This document shows positions 33,810 to 42,231 of a stretch of 64,000 nt of DNA, in pieces. The notes under the pieces were generated by a model. The model was not told the DNA's origin. It saw nothing but the letters and a program-made list of their open reading frames with translations, and did no database searches. A program made the position numbers and the translations under genes. The stretch comes from Nonomuraea spiralis (lineage in GTDB: Bacteria; Actinomycetota; Actinomycetes; Streptosporangiales; Streptosporangiaceae), in contig NZ_BMRC01000002.1 of the NCBI RefSeq assembly GCF_014648435.1, positions 496,001-560,000 on the forward strand, given 5' to 3'. Within the stretch, counting starts at the first letter, position 1, and every line of letters starts with the position of its first letter.

Positions 33810-36800
33810 TCAGGACCCTCCCGTGAGGCGGAACACCTCGCGCAGTTCGTCGGTGGACAGGTCGGTCAGCCAGTCCTCGCCGGTGCCCACCACCCGTTCG
33901 GCCAGGGCCTTCTTACGCTCGATCATCTCGTCCACCCGCTCCTCCAGCGTGCCCGCGCAGATGAGCTTGCGCACTTGGACGTTCCTGCGCTGGCCGATGC
34001 GGAAGGCGCGGTCGGTGGCCTGGTCCTCGACGGCCGGGTTCCACCAGCGGTCGACGTGGATCACATGGCTGGCGGCCGTCAGGTTGAGCCCGACGCCGGC
34101 CGCCTTGAGCGACAGCAGGAACAACATCGGCTCCGGGTCCTGCTGGAAGCGGTCCACCAGGCGGTCCCTGGTCTTCTTCGGCAGGCCGCCGTGCAGCCAC
34201 AGGACCGGGCGGCCGAGGCGCTGGGCGAGGTAGGGCTGGAGCATGGTGCCGAACTCGGCGTACTGCGTGAAGAGCAGCGCCTTCTCGCCCTCGGCCAGGA
34301 TCTCCTCGGCCAGTTGCTCCAGGCGGGCCAGCTTGCCCGACCGGCCCGCCAGGCGGGAGCCGTCCTTGAGCAGGTGGGCCGGGTGGTTGCAGACCTGCTT
34401 GAGCCTGGCCATGGCCGACAACACCAGGCCGCGCCGCTCGATGCCCTCGCTGTCGTCGATCCTGGCCAGCATGTCGTCCACGACGGCCTGGTAGAGCGTG
34501 GCCTGCTCGGGGGTGAGCGGGACCCACTCCTTGACCTCCATCTTCTCCGGCAGGTCGGAGATGACGGACTTGTCGGTCTTGACGCGGCGCAGGATGAACG
34601 GGCCCGTCGCCCGCTTCAGCGCCTCGGCGGCCTGCTCGTCCTGGTGGGCCTCGATGGGCTCCTGGAAGCGGGTGCGGAACCGGGAACGCGGGCCGAGCAG
34701 CCCGGGGTTGGCGAACTCCATGATCGACCAGAGCTCGGCGAGGTGGTTCTCGACCGGGGTGCCGGTCAGGGCCAGCCGGGTGTCCGTGGGGATCGACCGT
34801 ACGGCCCGGGCCTGGAGGGTGCCGCTGTTCTTGATCGCCTGGGCCTCGTCGCACACCACCCTGCGCCACTCGTGCTCCCGCAGGGCCGCGAGGTCGCGGT
34901 GGGCGGTGCCGTACGTGGTGATCACCAGGTCGGCGTCCGCGAAGCGGGCCGGGTCGCGGCCGGCGCCGTGGTGGACGTGCACGCGCAGCCCCGGCGCGAA
35001 CCTGGCCGCCTCCCGCTGCCAGTTGCCCACCAGCGACATCGGGCAGACCAGCAGCGTGGGCGTGGCGGCCCGCTCGTGGACGAGCAGCGCCAGCGTGGTG
35101 ATCGTCTTGCCCAGCCCCATGTCGTCGGCCAGCACCCCGCCGAGCCCCAGCTCCGACAGGAAGCTCAGCCACGCCAGCCCGCGTTCCTGGTACGGCCTGA
35201 GCACGGCGTCGAGGCCCGGCGGCGTCGCGATCGGGACGAGCCGCCGATCGGCCCGGCCGGACAGCAGGTCGCCGAGCACCCCGTCGGCGTCCACCTCCAG
35301 CAGCGGCAGCTCGTCGTCCCCGCGTACGACGTGGCGCAGCAGGTCGGCCGCGTACGCCTCGCCCGCGCGTACGCCCTCCACGGCCCGCAGCGCCGCCTTG
35401 AGCTGGCGGTCGTCCAGCTCGACCCACTGGCCCCGGACGCGCACCAGCGGCACCTTGAGCCTGGCCAGCTCGGCCAGCTCCGCCTCGCTGATCGTCTCCT
35501 CGCCCACGGCCAGGTCGACGCGGAAGTCCACCAGCTCGCGCAGCCCGAAGCCCTGGCTCACGGCCGCCGTCTGCGTCTTGGTCCTGGTGGTGAGCTTGAG
35601 CCCGAGCCGCGTACGGCCCGCCCAGCGCGGCAGCTGCACCCCGAACCCGGCCGCCTGGAGCAGCGGCGCGGCCTGGCGCAGGAAGCCGAACGCGCCCGCC
35701 GTGTCGAGGGCCAGCTCGCTCGGCTCCGGCACGCGCAGGGCCCGGTCCAGCTCCGGGTAGAGGCGTACGGCCCGGCCCAGGCCGGCCAGCAGCTCGCGTT
35801 CCGGCCGGCCGGGCAGGCCCTTCTCACCGCTCCACACGCGGGCGGCGGGGACGTACAGGCTGGGGTCGTCGGCGGCCTGCAACGCCAGCTCCACCCGCCA
35901 GTCGTCGCCGGTGGCCGGTTCGAGCAGGCGGAAACACACGCGGGTGGCGCCTTCGGCCGCCGTGACCGCCGACCGCCAGCCTTCCAGCTCCTCGCGCAGC
36001 CCGGGGACGTCGGCGCAGGCCGGGTCGCCGGTCAGCGCGGCCAGCCAGCGTTCGTGCGGCGTCCTGGGCGTGGCGACCAGCGGCCCGGTCACGGCCTGCC
36101 GGACGAGCGCGTCGGTGAACGCCTCCAGCGCCCGCAGCTGGACCTCGGCGGCGGGACGCTCGACGGCCCAGGTGCGGCAGGCGGGCGGCATGGCCAGGGC
36201 CAGCTCCCTGAAGTACCGCGCGTCGGCCCCGCCCAACACCGGCCGCCACACCGCCCACGCCCCGCCGGGCTCCTGTGGGGTGGGGTCCTGCGCGGTGGGG
36301 ACGAGCTGGGGGAGGACCCGGCCGCGGCGTACCAGGTCGCGGGCGAGGGCGGCGACGGCGGCCCAGTGGCGTACGGTGGCGGTGCCGTCGCCCGGGTGGT
36401 CCTCCAGCACCCGAAGGGCCTCGGCGGCCGGCAGGACGACGGCGGGCACCTCCCACGACAACAACCGCGGCCGGACGACGTCCGGCAGCAACCCCGTCTC
36501 GGGCGAGGGCAGCGGTCCCCTGACCGCCCCCGGCAACAACAACTCCAACACCCTGAACGCCGGCTCAGCCACCCCGAGCGCGCCCCTGAACGGCCGCTCA
36601 GCCACCTCCGGCCCCTCATCGGCCCCGGAGGGCACCACGGCCACCCCGAGCCCTCCTGTCCCCTTGGGGGCCGCCTCAGCCATCCCCAGCGCCCCCGCGA
36701 TTCCCGCCGGCGAAGCAGCGAACGGATGAACCCGCACCCCGGCCCGACCGCCCCCTCCGGCAGCAGCCGACCGGAGCCGCCCGCCCGACGGCCCGGGGCC

Positions 36801-36968
36801 TTCAGCGGGGGACGGCTGAGCGTGTACGTCCGACAGTCCGGGGTCCTCAGCGGCGGATGGCCGGGGGCGTGCGCCTGTTGGGCCGGGGGTTTCCGGGGAT
36901 GTGGCGTGGGTGGGGTCCTCTCCCCAGAAGGCGAGCCCGTCGCCTGCCCAAACCCCGTGTACCAGCAC
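33810..36968 (-). CDS. SNF2-family DEAD/DEAH-box helicase (HepA-like)
   Basis: 1052 residues. The N-terminus starts 'MLVHGVWAGDGLAFWGED', a conserved opening in this family, then a long Pro/Gly/Ala-rich stretch (about residues 20-150) that looks like an expansion. SNF2 motifs follow: motif I DDMGLGKTITTLALL, motif II in VVCDEAQAIKN, 'LALTGTPVENHLAELWSIMEF', and in the second RecA lobe 'LLFTQYAEFGTMLQPYL', 'LLSLKAAGVGLNLTAASHVIHVDRWWNPAVEDQATDRAFRIGQ'. It is an ATP-driven DNA translocase; RapA/HepA relatives remodel RNA polymerase or nucleoid proteins. The SWIM gene follows 2 bases downstream. Confidence 0.92.
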   Translation of the reverse strand: MLVHGVWAGDGLAFWGEDPTHATSPETPGPTGARPRPSAAEDPGLSDVHAQPSPAEGPGPSGGRLRSAAAGGGGRAGVRVHPFAASPAGIAGALGMAEAAPKGTGGLGVAVVPSGADEGPEVAERPFRGALGVAEPAFRVLELLLPGAVRGPLPSPETGLLPDVVRPRLLSWEVPAVVLPAAEALRVLEDHPGDGTATVRHWAAVAALARDLVRRGRVLPQLVPTAQDPTPQEPGGAWAVWRPVLGGADARYFRELALAMPPACRTWAVERPAAEVQLRALEAFTDALVRQAVTGPLVATPRTPHERWLAALTGDPACADVPGLREELEGWRSAVTAAEGATRVCFRLLEPATGDDWRVELALQAADDPSLYVPAARVWSGEKGLPGRPERELLAGLGRAVRLYPELDRALRVPEPSELALDTAGAFGFLRQAAPLLQAAGFGVQLPRWAGRTRLGLKLTTRTKTQTAAVSQGFGLRELVDFRVDLAVGEETISEAELAELARLKVPLVRVRGQWVELDDRQLKAALRAVEGVRAGEAYAADLLRHVVRGDDELPLLEVDADGVLGDLLSGRADRRLVPIATPPGLDAVLRPYQERGLAWLSFLSELGLGGVLADDMGLGKTITTLALLVHERAATPTLLVCPMSLVGNWQREAARFAPGLRVHVHHGAGRDPARFADADLVITTYGTAHRDLAALREHEWRRVVCDEAQAIKNSGTLQARAVRSIPTDTRLALTGTPVENHLAELWSIMEFANPGLLGPRSRFRTRFQEPIEAHQDEQAAEALKRATGPFILRRVKTDKSVISDLPEKMEVKEWVPLTPEQATLYQAVVDDMLARIDDSEGIERRGLVLSAMARLKQVCNHPAHLLKDGSRLAGRSGKLARLEQLAEEILAEGEKALLFTQYAEFGTMLQPYLAQRLGRPVLWLHGGLPKKTRDRLVDRFQQDPEPMLFLLSLKAAGVGLNLTAASHVIHVDRWWNPAVEDQATDRAFRIGQRRNVQVRKLICAGTLEERVDEMIERKKALAERVVGTGEDWLTDLSTDELREVFRLTGGS

Positions 36969-37101
36969 CCCGGCAGGTTACCGTCGCCCCACGCCGCTCG
37001 GCCCGCCCGACCCACGGCCCCCGAGCCGTTCACGCAGAACCCCTGCGATGGCCTACACCGGCGGCTTATATAAGCGACACCTGAAGTTGTACCATCGAGG
37101 T

Positions 37102-37266
37102 ATGAATCCTCCCGGATCGTGGTGTGAGCGACCCAAGCCGCAGGCTCCGTCCTGCGAGCTCCCCTCTCCGTGGAGCAAGCCGGAGCAGCCCGACAACTGG
37201 TGTGACGTGCCCAAGTCGCCGGTGGTGTCCGTGCTCGGCTTCCTGCTGAAGGCCGCCAAGCGGTAA
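37102..37266 (+). CDS. Small Trp/Cys/Pro-rich peptide
   Basis: 54 residues: MNPPGSWCERPKPQAPSC, then a Pro-rich stretch, a second NWCDVPK, and a basic-hydrophobic tail ending LGFLLKAAKR. The unit W-C-[ED]-x-P-K occurs twice, 25 residues apart, with a third Cys between. taccat (37090-37095) ends 6 bases before the ATG, the leaderless spacing seen at many genes here, which supports translation. No signal peptide. No modification enzyme is nearby, so a RiPP precursor is not supported beyond its composition; a small zinc- or protein-binding peptide is equally possible. Function unknown. Confidence 0.55.
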   Translation: MNPPGSWCERPKPQAPSCELPSPWSKPEQPDNWCDVPKSPVVSVLGFLLKAAKR

Positions 37267-37317
37267 TAACAGGCGGTCAGCTGGGTAGTCGCATTCCTCA
37301 GCGGAGGAGGCGACGTC

Positions 37318-37698
37318 GTGAACGATACCCACAAGCTCGTCAGTGATCTGTCCGACCAGGTCTCCAGGCTCGTCAAGGACGAGCTGCGCCTGGCCAGGCT
37401 GGAGCTCGCGGAGAAGGGCAAGCGGGCCGGCTTCGGCGCGGGCCTGTTCGGCGCGGCCGGGATGGCCGCGTTCTTCGGCGGAGCCGCGCTGGTGACCGCC
37501 GTCATCCTGCTCCTCGCCCTGGTCCTGCCCGGGTGGGCGGCCGCCGCGATCGTGGGCGCAGTCCTGTTCGTCGCCGCCGCGCTGCTCGGCCTGACCGGCA
37601 AGAGCCAGGTGAAACAGGCCACGCCGCCCATTCCCGTCGAGACCATCGCGAGCGTCAAGGCCGATATCGACATGGTCAAGGAGAGGGCGCACCGATGA
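37318..37698 (+). CDS. Phage holin-like membrane protein (DUF1469 family)
   Basis: 126 residues from GTG 37318 (GGAGGAG upstream). N-terminal amphipathic region 'SDLSDQVSRLVKDELRLARLELAEKGKRAG' then two membrane helices (about 45-70 and 75-100), the standard Phage_holin_3_6 layout. Despite the name these are chromosomal envelope proteins, not phage holins. The stop overlaps the ATG of the DUF3618 gene (ATGA). Confidence 0.88.
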   Translation: MNDTHKLVSDLSDQVSRLVKDELRLARLELAEKGKRAGFGAGLFGAAGMAAFFGGAALVTAVILLLALVLPGWAAAAIVGAVLFVAAALLGLTGKSQVKQATPPIPVETIASVKADIDMVKERAHR

Positions 37699-38387
37699 GC
37701 GAGACGGACCCGGGATACAGCGAGCAGCACGCCGGTGACGTGGGCGCCCGCCGGGCGACCGTGGGCACCCCGACCGAACGCGAGTCGATCAACGTGCCCC
37801 CCACGAGGCCAGGAGCGGCCGAGAACGCCAGGAAGGCCGAGCTGGCCCGGCAGGCACACGAGACCTTCATCCCCGAGGTGCCCGCGCCCGACGACCGGAC
37901 AGAGATGGTCGAGGACCGCGCGGCCGAGGAACGGGCGTTCGCGGAACGCGCGGCCGAGGAACGAGCGGCGTCCGGACGCCACGGGAAGGGCCACAAGGGC
38001 CACAAGGGCCACAAGGGCCACAAGGACCACGAGGAAGAGGACGAGGTGCGAAGAAACATCAAGGAAACCCGTAACGAACTGGGCGACACGGTCAGCGCGC
38101 TGGCCGCCAAGACCGACATCAAGAGCCGGGCCGCCGAGGCGGCGGGCGTGGCCAAGGGCAAGGTCGCCGAGGCGACCGGCGTGGCCAAGGGCAAGGCGGC
38201 CGAGGCCGCGGGCACGGCCAAGGGCATGGCGAGCGAGGTCGCGGGCAAGGTCCGAGAGGCCACCCCCGACCAGGTCAAGGACGCCGCCACCGAGGCGAGG
38301 AAGCGTCCCGTGCTGCTGCTGGCCGTCGCGGGAGCCGTGATCGCCGTCGTCGTACGGCGGCTCAGGAAGCGCAACAGGGCGAAGTAG
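37695..38387 (+). CDS. DUF3618 membrane-anchored protein with Lys/Ala repeats
   Basis: 230 residues from ATG 37695. The N-terminal third is charged, with a (GHK)4 run. The DUF3618 core is 'VRRNIKETRNELGDTVSALAAKTDIKSRA', followed by apolipoprotein-like repeats of the form 'GVAKGKVAEATGVAKGKAAE', and one C-terminal membrane helix (about 202-218) with a basic tail. DUF3618 proteins typically sit with DUF1469 holin-like and YihY/BrkB proteins, and here a broken YihY gene follows. Probably envelope-associated; no biochemical function known. Confidence 0.85.
   Translation: MSETDPGYSEQHAGDVGARRATVGTPTERESINVPPTRPGAAENARKAELARQAHETFIPEVPAPDDRTEMVEDRAAEERAFAERAAEERAASGRHGKGHKGHKGHKGHKDHEEEDEVRRNIKETRNELGDTVSALAAKTDIKSRAAEAAGVAKGKVAEATGVAKGKAAEAAGTAKGMASEVAGKVREATPDQVKDAATEARKRPVLLLAVAGAVIAVVVRRLRKRNRAK
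37989..38024 (+). repeat. Four tandem 9-base repeats coding for (GHK)4
   Basis: The unit ggccacaag occurs four times without mismatch inside the DUF3618 gene and adds four Gly-His-Lys units to a charged linker. In-frame length variation between strains is likely. Confidence 0.85.
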
Positions 38388-38413
38388 GCGGGCGTCTCCC
38401 CGAACGCCCCGCG

Positions 38414-38907
38414 GAACTGCCGCGAAGGGCCTGGTGGAGCGTGCTCAAGCGGACCGTGGCTGATCGTGCTGGTGTCGGTGTTCGGCCTGCTCGGCAGGCG
38501 TGACACCGCCGTCCTGGTCGGCGACCTCGTGGTGCCGGCGCCCGACGAGGTGCGTTCGCTGATCGTGACGGGCGTGCGGTCGGTCCAGGAGAACGCAGCC
38601 TCGGCCGGCCTGGTCGCGATCGTCGGCCTGCTGGTCGCGCTCCGGTCGGCTGCTCGCGGTGGTGCTCTGGGTCGTGGTCTCCGGCGGCTTCGCCCTGTAC
38701 GTGGCCCACTTCGGCTCGTACGGCAAGACCTACGGCACGCTGGCCGGCGTCGTGGTCTTCCTGATCTGGCTGTGGTTGTCGAAACATGGCGCTGCTGCTG
38801 GGCGCCGAGCTGATCAGGGAACGCCGGATCGCCGAAGCGAACCCGTCGAGCGGGAGCCGTACGTGGAGCCCCGGGATCCGCCGCGGGAGGATAGCCTTCC
38901 GGAGTGA
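38414..38907 (+). pseudogene. Decayed YihY/BrkB-family membrane protein gene
   Basis: Four fragments of one YihY (virulence factor BrkB) protein can be read in order but in different phases. (1) 38414-38457: ELPRRAWWSVLKRTV, the usual N-terminus. (2) 38460-38652: LIVLVSVFGLLGRRDTAVLVGD up to 'AGLVAIVGLLVALRSA'. (3) 38650-38787: LLAVVLWVVVSGGFALYVAHFG to 'VVVFLIWLWLS'. (4) 38786 on: MALLLGAELIRERRIAE. Between (1) and (2) about 25 codons are missing, and between (2) and (3) a large central block with several helices. (3) and (4) are split by one extra A near 38782-38785 (tcgaaacatg instead of tcgaacatg). No intact product is possible. Confidence 0.85.
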
Positions 38908-39341
38908 AGCGTGGAAGGGCCGTCGTCGCCGCATTCGTCCTGCTGACCTCCGGTCTGGCGGCGGGCTGCGGCAGCGGGTCGGCGGTGAGCGACCTCGGCA
39001 CGGTCGTCAAGGGCGCCAAGGGCACGACCGTGCGGGCCGAGCTGCGTCCGGGGCAGCGGTTCTCGCTGGCCGTGCCGGACAACCCGTCCGTGGGCGACGA
39101 CTGGCGGCTGGTGGCGGTGCCCGACGCGAAGGTGGCCTCGTACATCAGCGAGGAGCGCCAGGGCACGGGCGAGGGCCCCGGCAGTGGTGGCACGGCCTAT
39201 TTCGTCTTCAACACCAAGAACCCGGGCAGCGCCGAGATCACGCTGCGCGACTGCTGGCGCTGCGGGCAGGGCACGACCCCGCCCGATGAGGAGAGCAGGC
39301 GGCAGTCGGGCGAGGCGATCTTCGAGATCACCGTGCGCTGA
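38904..39341 (+). CDS. Lipoprotein of the chagasin/I42 protease-inhibitor family
   Basis: 145 residues from GTG 38904. Lipoprotein signal with 'LLTSGLAAGC' (lipobox A-A-G-C). The mature domain has the two loops typical of I42 inhibitors: 'VPDNPSVGDDWRLV' (NPTTGY/W-like) and 'GSGGTAYFVFNTKNPGSAEITL', plus a Cys pair (DCWRCG). I42 proteins inhibit papain-like cysteine proteases, so this may guard the cell surface, although targets in actinomycetes are unknown. The 3' end overlaps the convergent TetR gene by 14 bases. Confidence 0.75.
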   Translation: MKRGRAVVAAFVLLTSGLAAGCGSGSAVSDLGTVVKGAKGTTVRAELRPGQRFSLAVPDNPSVGDDWRLVAVPDAKVASYISEERQGTGEGPGSGGTAYFVFNTKNPGSAEITLRDCWRCGQGTTPPDEESRRQSGEAIFEITVR

Positions 39342-39918
39342 GCACGGCGCGGCACAACACGTCGAGCGTGGTCGCGGTGACCACCTCGGCGTCGCCCGTG
39401 TCCGTGGCCAGGCGGCGCTGGCCCTCGCCCAGGATGCTCCACCCGAGGTGGGCCACCAGGTCGGGGTGGGGCTGCCCGGCCTCGGCGAGCAGGCCGCGCA
39501 GCGGCTCGATCATCGTCTCGTGGAGCTGGTCGAGCCGATGGCGGCACTCGCCGGGCAGGTCGGCCGAGGCCACCGCGCGCAGCAGCGCGTAGTCGGGACT
39601 GGACACGAACGCCAGCGCCACGGCGCCGAAGGCGCGCACCCGTTCCTCCAGGCCGCCCTCGCGGGTGGCTTCGACGAGCCGGCCCGCCCACCGGGGGATC
39701 GCGTCCTCCACGAGCTGGGCCAGGATGTCGGCGGTGGAGGAGAAGTAGCGGTAGACGCTGGAGCGGGCCAGCCCGACCCGCGCCCCCACGGCCGCGGGCG
39801 TGAGCCCGGCCGTGCCCTCGGCCACCAGGATCTCCATCGCGGCCGCCAGCAGGGCCGCGTGCTGGCTGGCCCGATGGTCGGCCACCGTGGCCGCGCTGAT
39901 CCTCGGCACCGGACTCAT
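39328..39918 (-). CDS. TetR-family regulator of the adjacent MFS exporter
   Basis: 196 residues. HTH at about 37-61: 'LTPAAVGARVGLARSSVYRYFSSTADILAQL'. Its ATG overlaps the stop of the MFS gene by 4 bases, so both are translated from one mRNA and the regulator is expressed with the pump it probably represses. A candidate operator lies upstream of the MFS gene (41481-41497). Confidence 0.9.
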   Translation of the reverse strand: MSPVPRISAATVADHRASQHAALLAAAMEILVAEGTAGLTPAAVGARVGLARSSVYRYFSSTADILAQLVEDAIPRWAGRLVEATREGGLEERVRAFGAVALAFVSSPDYALLRAVASADLPGECRHRLDQLHETMIEPLRGLLAEAGQPHPDLVAHLGWSILGEGQRRLATDTGDAEVVTATTLDVLCRAVLSAR

Positions 39919-41471
39919 TCCTCCTCGCGTCGTCTCCTCTCAGTATCGGGCAGCAGGAACGTCGCCCCGACGCCGCCGAACAGCACGATGCCGGTCACGA
40001 TCGTGACCCGGCGGGTGGCGTCGGCGCCCGCGGCCACCGCCGCGGCGTGGTCGGCGGGGTCCCTGACGGCCGCGATGGCCGCGCCGCCGCTCTCGCGTAC
40101 GGCGTGCCCGAGCGCGGGCTTGTCCGGCAGGCGTTCGGCCATGGCCGCGTCCAGGCCGGTGACCAGGACGGCGCCCAGCACCGCGATGCCGACGGCGGCG
40201 CCGAGCTGGCGGATCGTGCTCTGCAGCCCGGAGGCCACCCCTGACCGGCGGGCGGGTACGTCGGCCAGCATCACGTTCGGGAGCTGGGCCGAGGCGAAGC
40301 CGACGCCGACGCCGTACAGGACGAGCCAGGGGACCAGCGTCCAGGGGCCGAGCGAGGGGGAGACGGCCAGGCCGATGGCGACGGCTCCTGCGGCCTCCAG
40401 CACGAGCCCCAGCCGCACGATCAGCCGGGGAGCCAGGTTGAGCCGGGGGACGACGCCGCCCGCCAGGAACGTGCCGCCCGCCAGCGAGGCGATGATCAGG
40501 CCGGTCGTGAACGCCGTGAACCCCATGGCCGCCTGGAGGAACAGCGGCAACACCAGGATCAGGCCGAACTCGCCGAGGGTGATGATCATCGCGGCGGCGC
40601 CGCCGTACCTGAAGGAGGGGATCGCGAACAGCGACAGGTCCAGGACGACGGGCCGCCCGGCGCGCGCCCGGGAGCGCTCGACCAGCAGCAGCGCGACCAG
40701 CGCGAGCACGGCGAGCGCGAAGGCGAACGGGATCGGCGAGACGCCGCCGAGCGGCCAGGTCCAGCCGAACAGGGTGGCCTCGCCGGTCGGCGTGAACCAG
40801 CCGTAGCGCTGGCCCTCGATCAGGCCGAACACCAGCGCCGCCGGGCCGATCACCGACAGCAGCACGCCGGGGACGTCCGAGCCGCGCGCGGCCGGGTCCT
40901 TCGACTCGGGCACCCTGGCCGTGCCGAGCAGCACGAGCAGGCCGATCGGCAGGTTCACCCAGAACGCCCAGCGCCACCCGAAGTCGGTCACGACCCAGCC
41001 GCCGAGCAGCGGGCCGAGCGCGGCCATGCCGCCGATGATCGACCCCCAGACGGCGAAGGCGACCGTCCGGCGCGGGCCCGTGTAGAGGGAGTTGATGATG
41101 GCCAGCGTCATCGGGACGACCATGGACGCGCCGACGCCCTGGACCACGCGGGCGGCGATGAGCAGCGCGCCGGTCGGCGCGGAGGCGGCCAGCATGCTCG
41201 CGGCCAGGAACACCACCAGGCCGATCGCGAACATGCGGCGCCTGCCGTGCACGTCGCCGGTCCGGCCGAGGGGGATGAGCAGGGCGGCGAACGCCAGGGA
41301 GTAGATCGAGTTCACCCATTCGACGTCCGTGGCCGACAGGCCGAGATCGCCCATGATCGCGGGGACGGCGACGTTCACGATCGTCGCGTCGATGATGATC
41401 ATCGACATCCCGACGCCCAGCACGATCAGCGGGAGCCAGCTCTGCCGGGTCCGCTCGTTTAGCGACACCAT
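39915..41471 (-). CDS. MFS drug:H+ antiporter, DHA2 (EmrB/QacA) family
   Basis: 518 residues from ATG 41471; about 14 membrane helices. Motifs: 'IIIDATIVNVAVPAIMGDLG' (helix 1, DHA2 motif D1), 'LGRTGDVHGRRRMF' (motif A) and 'RVVQGVGASMVVPMTLAIINSLY' (motif B/C region). Proton-driven export of amphipathic drugs or a secondary metabolite. An in-frame upstream ATG exists at 41534, but it would lie beyond the promoter/operator region, so 41471 is preferred. Confidence 0.93.
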   Translation of the reverse strand: MVSLNERTRQSWLPLIVLGVGMSMIIIDATIVNVAVPAIMGDLGLSATDVEWVNSIYSLAFAALLIPLGRTGDVHGRRRMFAIGLVVFLAASMLAASAPTGALLIAARVVQGVGASMVVPMTLAIINSLYTGPRRTVAFAVWGSIIGGMAALGPLLGGWVVTDFGWRWAFWVNLPIGLLVLLGTARVPESKDPAARGSDVPGVLLSVIGPAALVFGLIEGQRYGWFTPTGEATLFGWTWPLGGVSPIPFAFALAVLALVALLLVERSRARAGRPVVLDLSLFAIPSFRYGGAAAMIITLGEFGLILVLPLFLQAAMGFTAFTTGLIIASLAGGTFLAGGVVPRLNLAPRLIVRLGLVLEAAGAVAIGLAVSPSLGPWTLVPWLVLYGVGVGFASAQLPNVMLADVPARRSGVASGLQSTIRQLGAAVGIAVLGAVLVTGLDAAMAERLPDKPALGHAVRESGGAAIAAVRDPADHAAAVAAGADATRRVTIVTGIVLFGGVGATFLLPDTERRRREEE

Positions 41472-41480
41472 GTCTCTAAA

Positions 41481-41516
41481 GATAGCAACATGCTGTCTCG
41501 AAACAAGGGGTAGGCT
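41481..41516. promoter_or_regulatory. Shared control region of MFS and DUF1838 genes
   Basis: gatagca (41481-41487) and tgctgtc (41491-41497) form a near-perfect inverted repeat around 'aca', a candidate TetR operator. The element tgtctc-n-aaa is directly repeated at 41471 and 41494. taggct (41511-41516) ends 7 bases before the DUF1838 ATG at 41524, a leaderless -10. The operator lies about where the -35 of that promoter would be, so both genes may respond. Confidence 0.5.
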
Positions 41517-41523
41517 CCGGATC

Positions 41524-42231
41524 ATGGACTTCATCCGGGTGCGTGCCTCGGCCGACGGCGCCGAGACGATCTCGTACTGGACCGGCGACGTCTACGGCTG
41601 GCAGGACGACGGCGGCCCCCACCACCTGTTCGGCTTCGAAGGGCTGAACGTGGCGCGGGCCCGCCCGGCGGACGGCGGCTGGGAGCTGCTGACCAGGGAG
41701 GCGGCGCTCTACCTCGACCCGCGGACCAGAGAGCCGGTCGACGTGTGGGACAACCCGCTCACCGGGCGGCCGGTCGAGGTGCAGCACGTCTTCAACGATC
41801 CGGTCAACCAGCGGCTCGGGGCGTACCCGGTGCCGGTGACGCGGTTGGGGGCGCAGGTGGTGTTCAACGCCGACATCCGCCTTTCTTACCCTTCGCCGCT
41901 GCCTGTCGCGAAATATCCGGAAAACTCGGCGCATGACACGTATCGGGCGTTGGAACTGTTCCAGTTCTTCGCCTCGGCCGCGGACGTCGAGTCCGGGATG
42001 CCCGACGTGCCGGCCGTGTTCTCCTGGTGCCGCGTCTCGCCCTGGCTGCCCTGGATGGCCATGGGACAGCGGCCCGGCGGGCTCGTCTACCACTGCCGGG
42101 GCGCCAAGGTCGCCGACGTCCCGCAGCGGCTGCGCGAGCGTGTCGGCGAGCGCTTCCTGCACGCCCCCACCGAGTGGACGGCGCCCAACATGACGAGCTG
42201 GACGGCCTTCGCCGATAAGGTCGGGCGGTGA
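41524..42231 (+). CDS. DUF1838 family protein
   Basis: 235 residues, no signal peptide. Family-typical features: 'GPHHLFGFEGLNVARA', 'LTREAALYLDPRTREPVDVWDNPLTGRPVEVQHVFNDPVN', 'ALELFQFFAS', 'VSPWLPWMAMGQRPGGLVYHCRG' and 'NMTSWTAFADK'. DUF1838 has no known function; a ligand-binding beta-barrel fold seems likely. It overlaps the HIT gene by 4 bases (GTGA), so the two form an operon. Confidence 0.82.
   Translation: MDFIRVRASADGAETISYWTGDVYGWQDDGGPHHLFGFEGLNVARARPADGGWELLTREAALYLDPRTREPVDVWDNPLTGRPVEVQHVFNDPVNQRLGAYPVPVTRLGAQVVFNADIRLSYPSPLPVAKYPENSAHDTYRALELFQFFASAADVESGMPDVPAVFSWCRVSPWLPWMAMGQRPGGLVYHCRGAKVADVPQRLRERVGERFLHAPTEWTAPNMTSWTAFADKVGR

Noticed and set aside
33975..37073. 1032-codon plus-strand frame opposite the SNF2 helicase
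   Set aside because: No motifs and Arg/Gln/Gly-rich; the minus strand has full SNF2 motifs.
37102..37266. RiPP precursor peptide
   Set aside because: Composition (Cys, Trp, Pro) is suggestive, but no radical SAM, lanthionine, YcaO or peptidase/transport gene is adjacent. Kept only as an unknown small peptide.
37318..37698. Prophage holin
   Set aside because: DUF1469 proteins are named phage holins but are ordinary chromosomal envelope proteins; there are no other phage genes nearby.
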